A stretch of DNA of 15,457 nucleotides, taken from the NCBI GenBank assembly GCA_964444385.1, contig CAYUHD010000032.1:1-15457 (forward strand). The letters run 5' to 3'. Origin of the DNA: D2472 sp964444385 (lineage in GTDB: Bacteria; Pseudomonadota; Gammaproteobacteria; Magnimaribacterales; D2472). The notes under the pieces are model-generated. The model did no database searches. It worked only from the letters and a program-made list of their open reading frames with translations, and was not told where the DNA came from. The position numbers and the translations under genes were made by a program. This document shows positions 15,319 through 15,457 of this stretch, piece after piece. How positions within the stretch are numbered: the first letter of the stretch is position 1; each line of letters opens with the position of its first letter.

Positions 15319-15457
15319 CTGAAGATTCTTCTTCAGACTCTTCTGTTTTCTCTTCGTCAGTTTCAACCTCTTCTGCTGGAGCTTCCTCTTTTGCTGGAGC
15401 TTCTACTTCAGCCTCTTCTGCTGGAGCTTCCTCTTCTGCTGGAACTTCCTCTTCTGC
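15302..15457 (-). CDS. rpsP: 30S ribosomal protein S16, C-terminal acidic tail only (5' part beyond window)
   Basis: The minus strand is open from the right edge to TAA at 15304-15302. It encodes 51 residues made almost only of Ala, Glu, Pro, Val, Ser, Asp and Lys (AEEEVPAEEEAPAEEAEVEA at its visible start, SDDEKK at its end). No S16 core is visible, so the name rests on position: directly upstream of rimM-trmD-rplS is the rpsP slot, and long acidic Ala/Glu/Pro C-terminal extensions of S16 are known in some bacteria. A typical S16 is ~80-90 residues and would lie just outside the window. The end overlaps rimM. If it is not S16, it would be an inserted acidic protein, which I find less likely. 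Confidence 0.7.
   Translation of the reverse strand, partial: AEEEVPAEEEAPAEEAEVEAPAKEEAPAEEVETDEEKTEESEEESSDDEKK
15365..15457 (-). repeat. 18-bp degenerate tandem repeat encoding A-E-E-E-A-P
   Basis: Reading the minus strand, the unit GCAGAAGAGGAAGCTCCA recurs with few changes from 15457 to about 15377. One copy is expanded to 27 bp (15421-15395), and a last partial copy follows to about 15365. Each unit gives the hexapeptide Ala-Glu-Glu-Glu-Ala/Val-Pro (one copy has Lys). It continues past the window edge or begins there. Confidence 0.8.

Noticed and set aside
15319..15366. Earlier rimM start at ATG 15366
   Set aside because: The extra residues are lysine-rich translation of the rpsP tail in another frame and are not part of the RimM fold.

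Overview
This AT-rich, very compact window has almost no intergenic DNA and no tRNA, rRNA, insertion sequence or CRISPR array. Its gene order and protein types point to a gammaproteobacterium: xerD-dsbC as in enterics, dsbC-hom-thrC as in pseudomonads, the rpsP-rimM-trmD-rplS block, and a prfB-lysS pair with the classical RF2 frameshift. Low GC, streamlined spacing and weak Shine-Dalgarno sites suggest a marine, small-genome lineage such as SAR86; that placement is inference.

Left part (1-4000). A plus-strand operon holds a truncated MFS transporter (Spinster-like), an 84-residue two-helix membrane protein and a glutathione S-transferase. It converges on a minus-strand pair: a ferredoxin-reductase-type flavoprotein followed by an SDR resembling the 3-hydroxyacyl-CoA dehydrogenase domain of MFE-2. 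The two operons share a TTAA as their stop codons. The set looks like accessory catabolism or detoxification; the substrate cannot be read from sequence.

Middle part (4000-5662). The divergent region carries a 45-codon small ORF with a good -10 box so close to its ATG that the mRNA could be nearly leaderless. A cytosolic-type malate dehydrogenase follows, with a TATAAT box before it and an unusual six-residue expansion of its active-site loop. Abutting it is a 149-residue conserved-looking hypothetical protein.

Right part (5670-15457). Eleven genes lie on the minus strand, transcribed right to left: rpsP (3' end only), rimM, trmD, rplS, xerD, dsbC, hom, thrC, a GNAT acetyltransferase, prfB and lysS. 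Most gaps are 0-20 nt, so this looks like one long housekeeping superoperon for ribosome assembly, tRNA modification, chromosome dimer resolution, periplasmic disulfide handling, threonine synthesis, termination and Lys-tRNA charging. recJ, which sits between dsbC and prfB in enterics, is absent.

The most unusual features are the ribosomal proteins. L19 carries a ~170-residue N-terminal extension (basic/amphipathic start, SAP/HeH-like helical segment, duplicated acidic repeat), and S16 ends in a long acidic Ala/Glu/Pro repeat tail.
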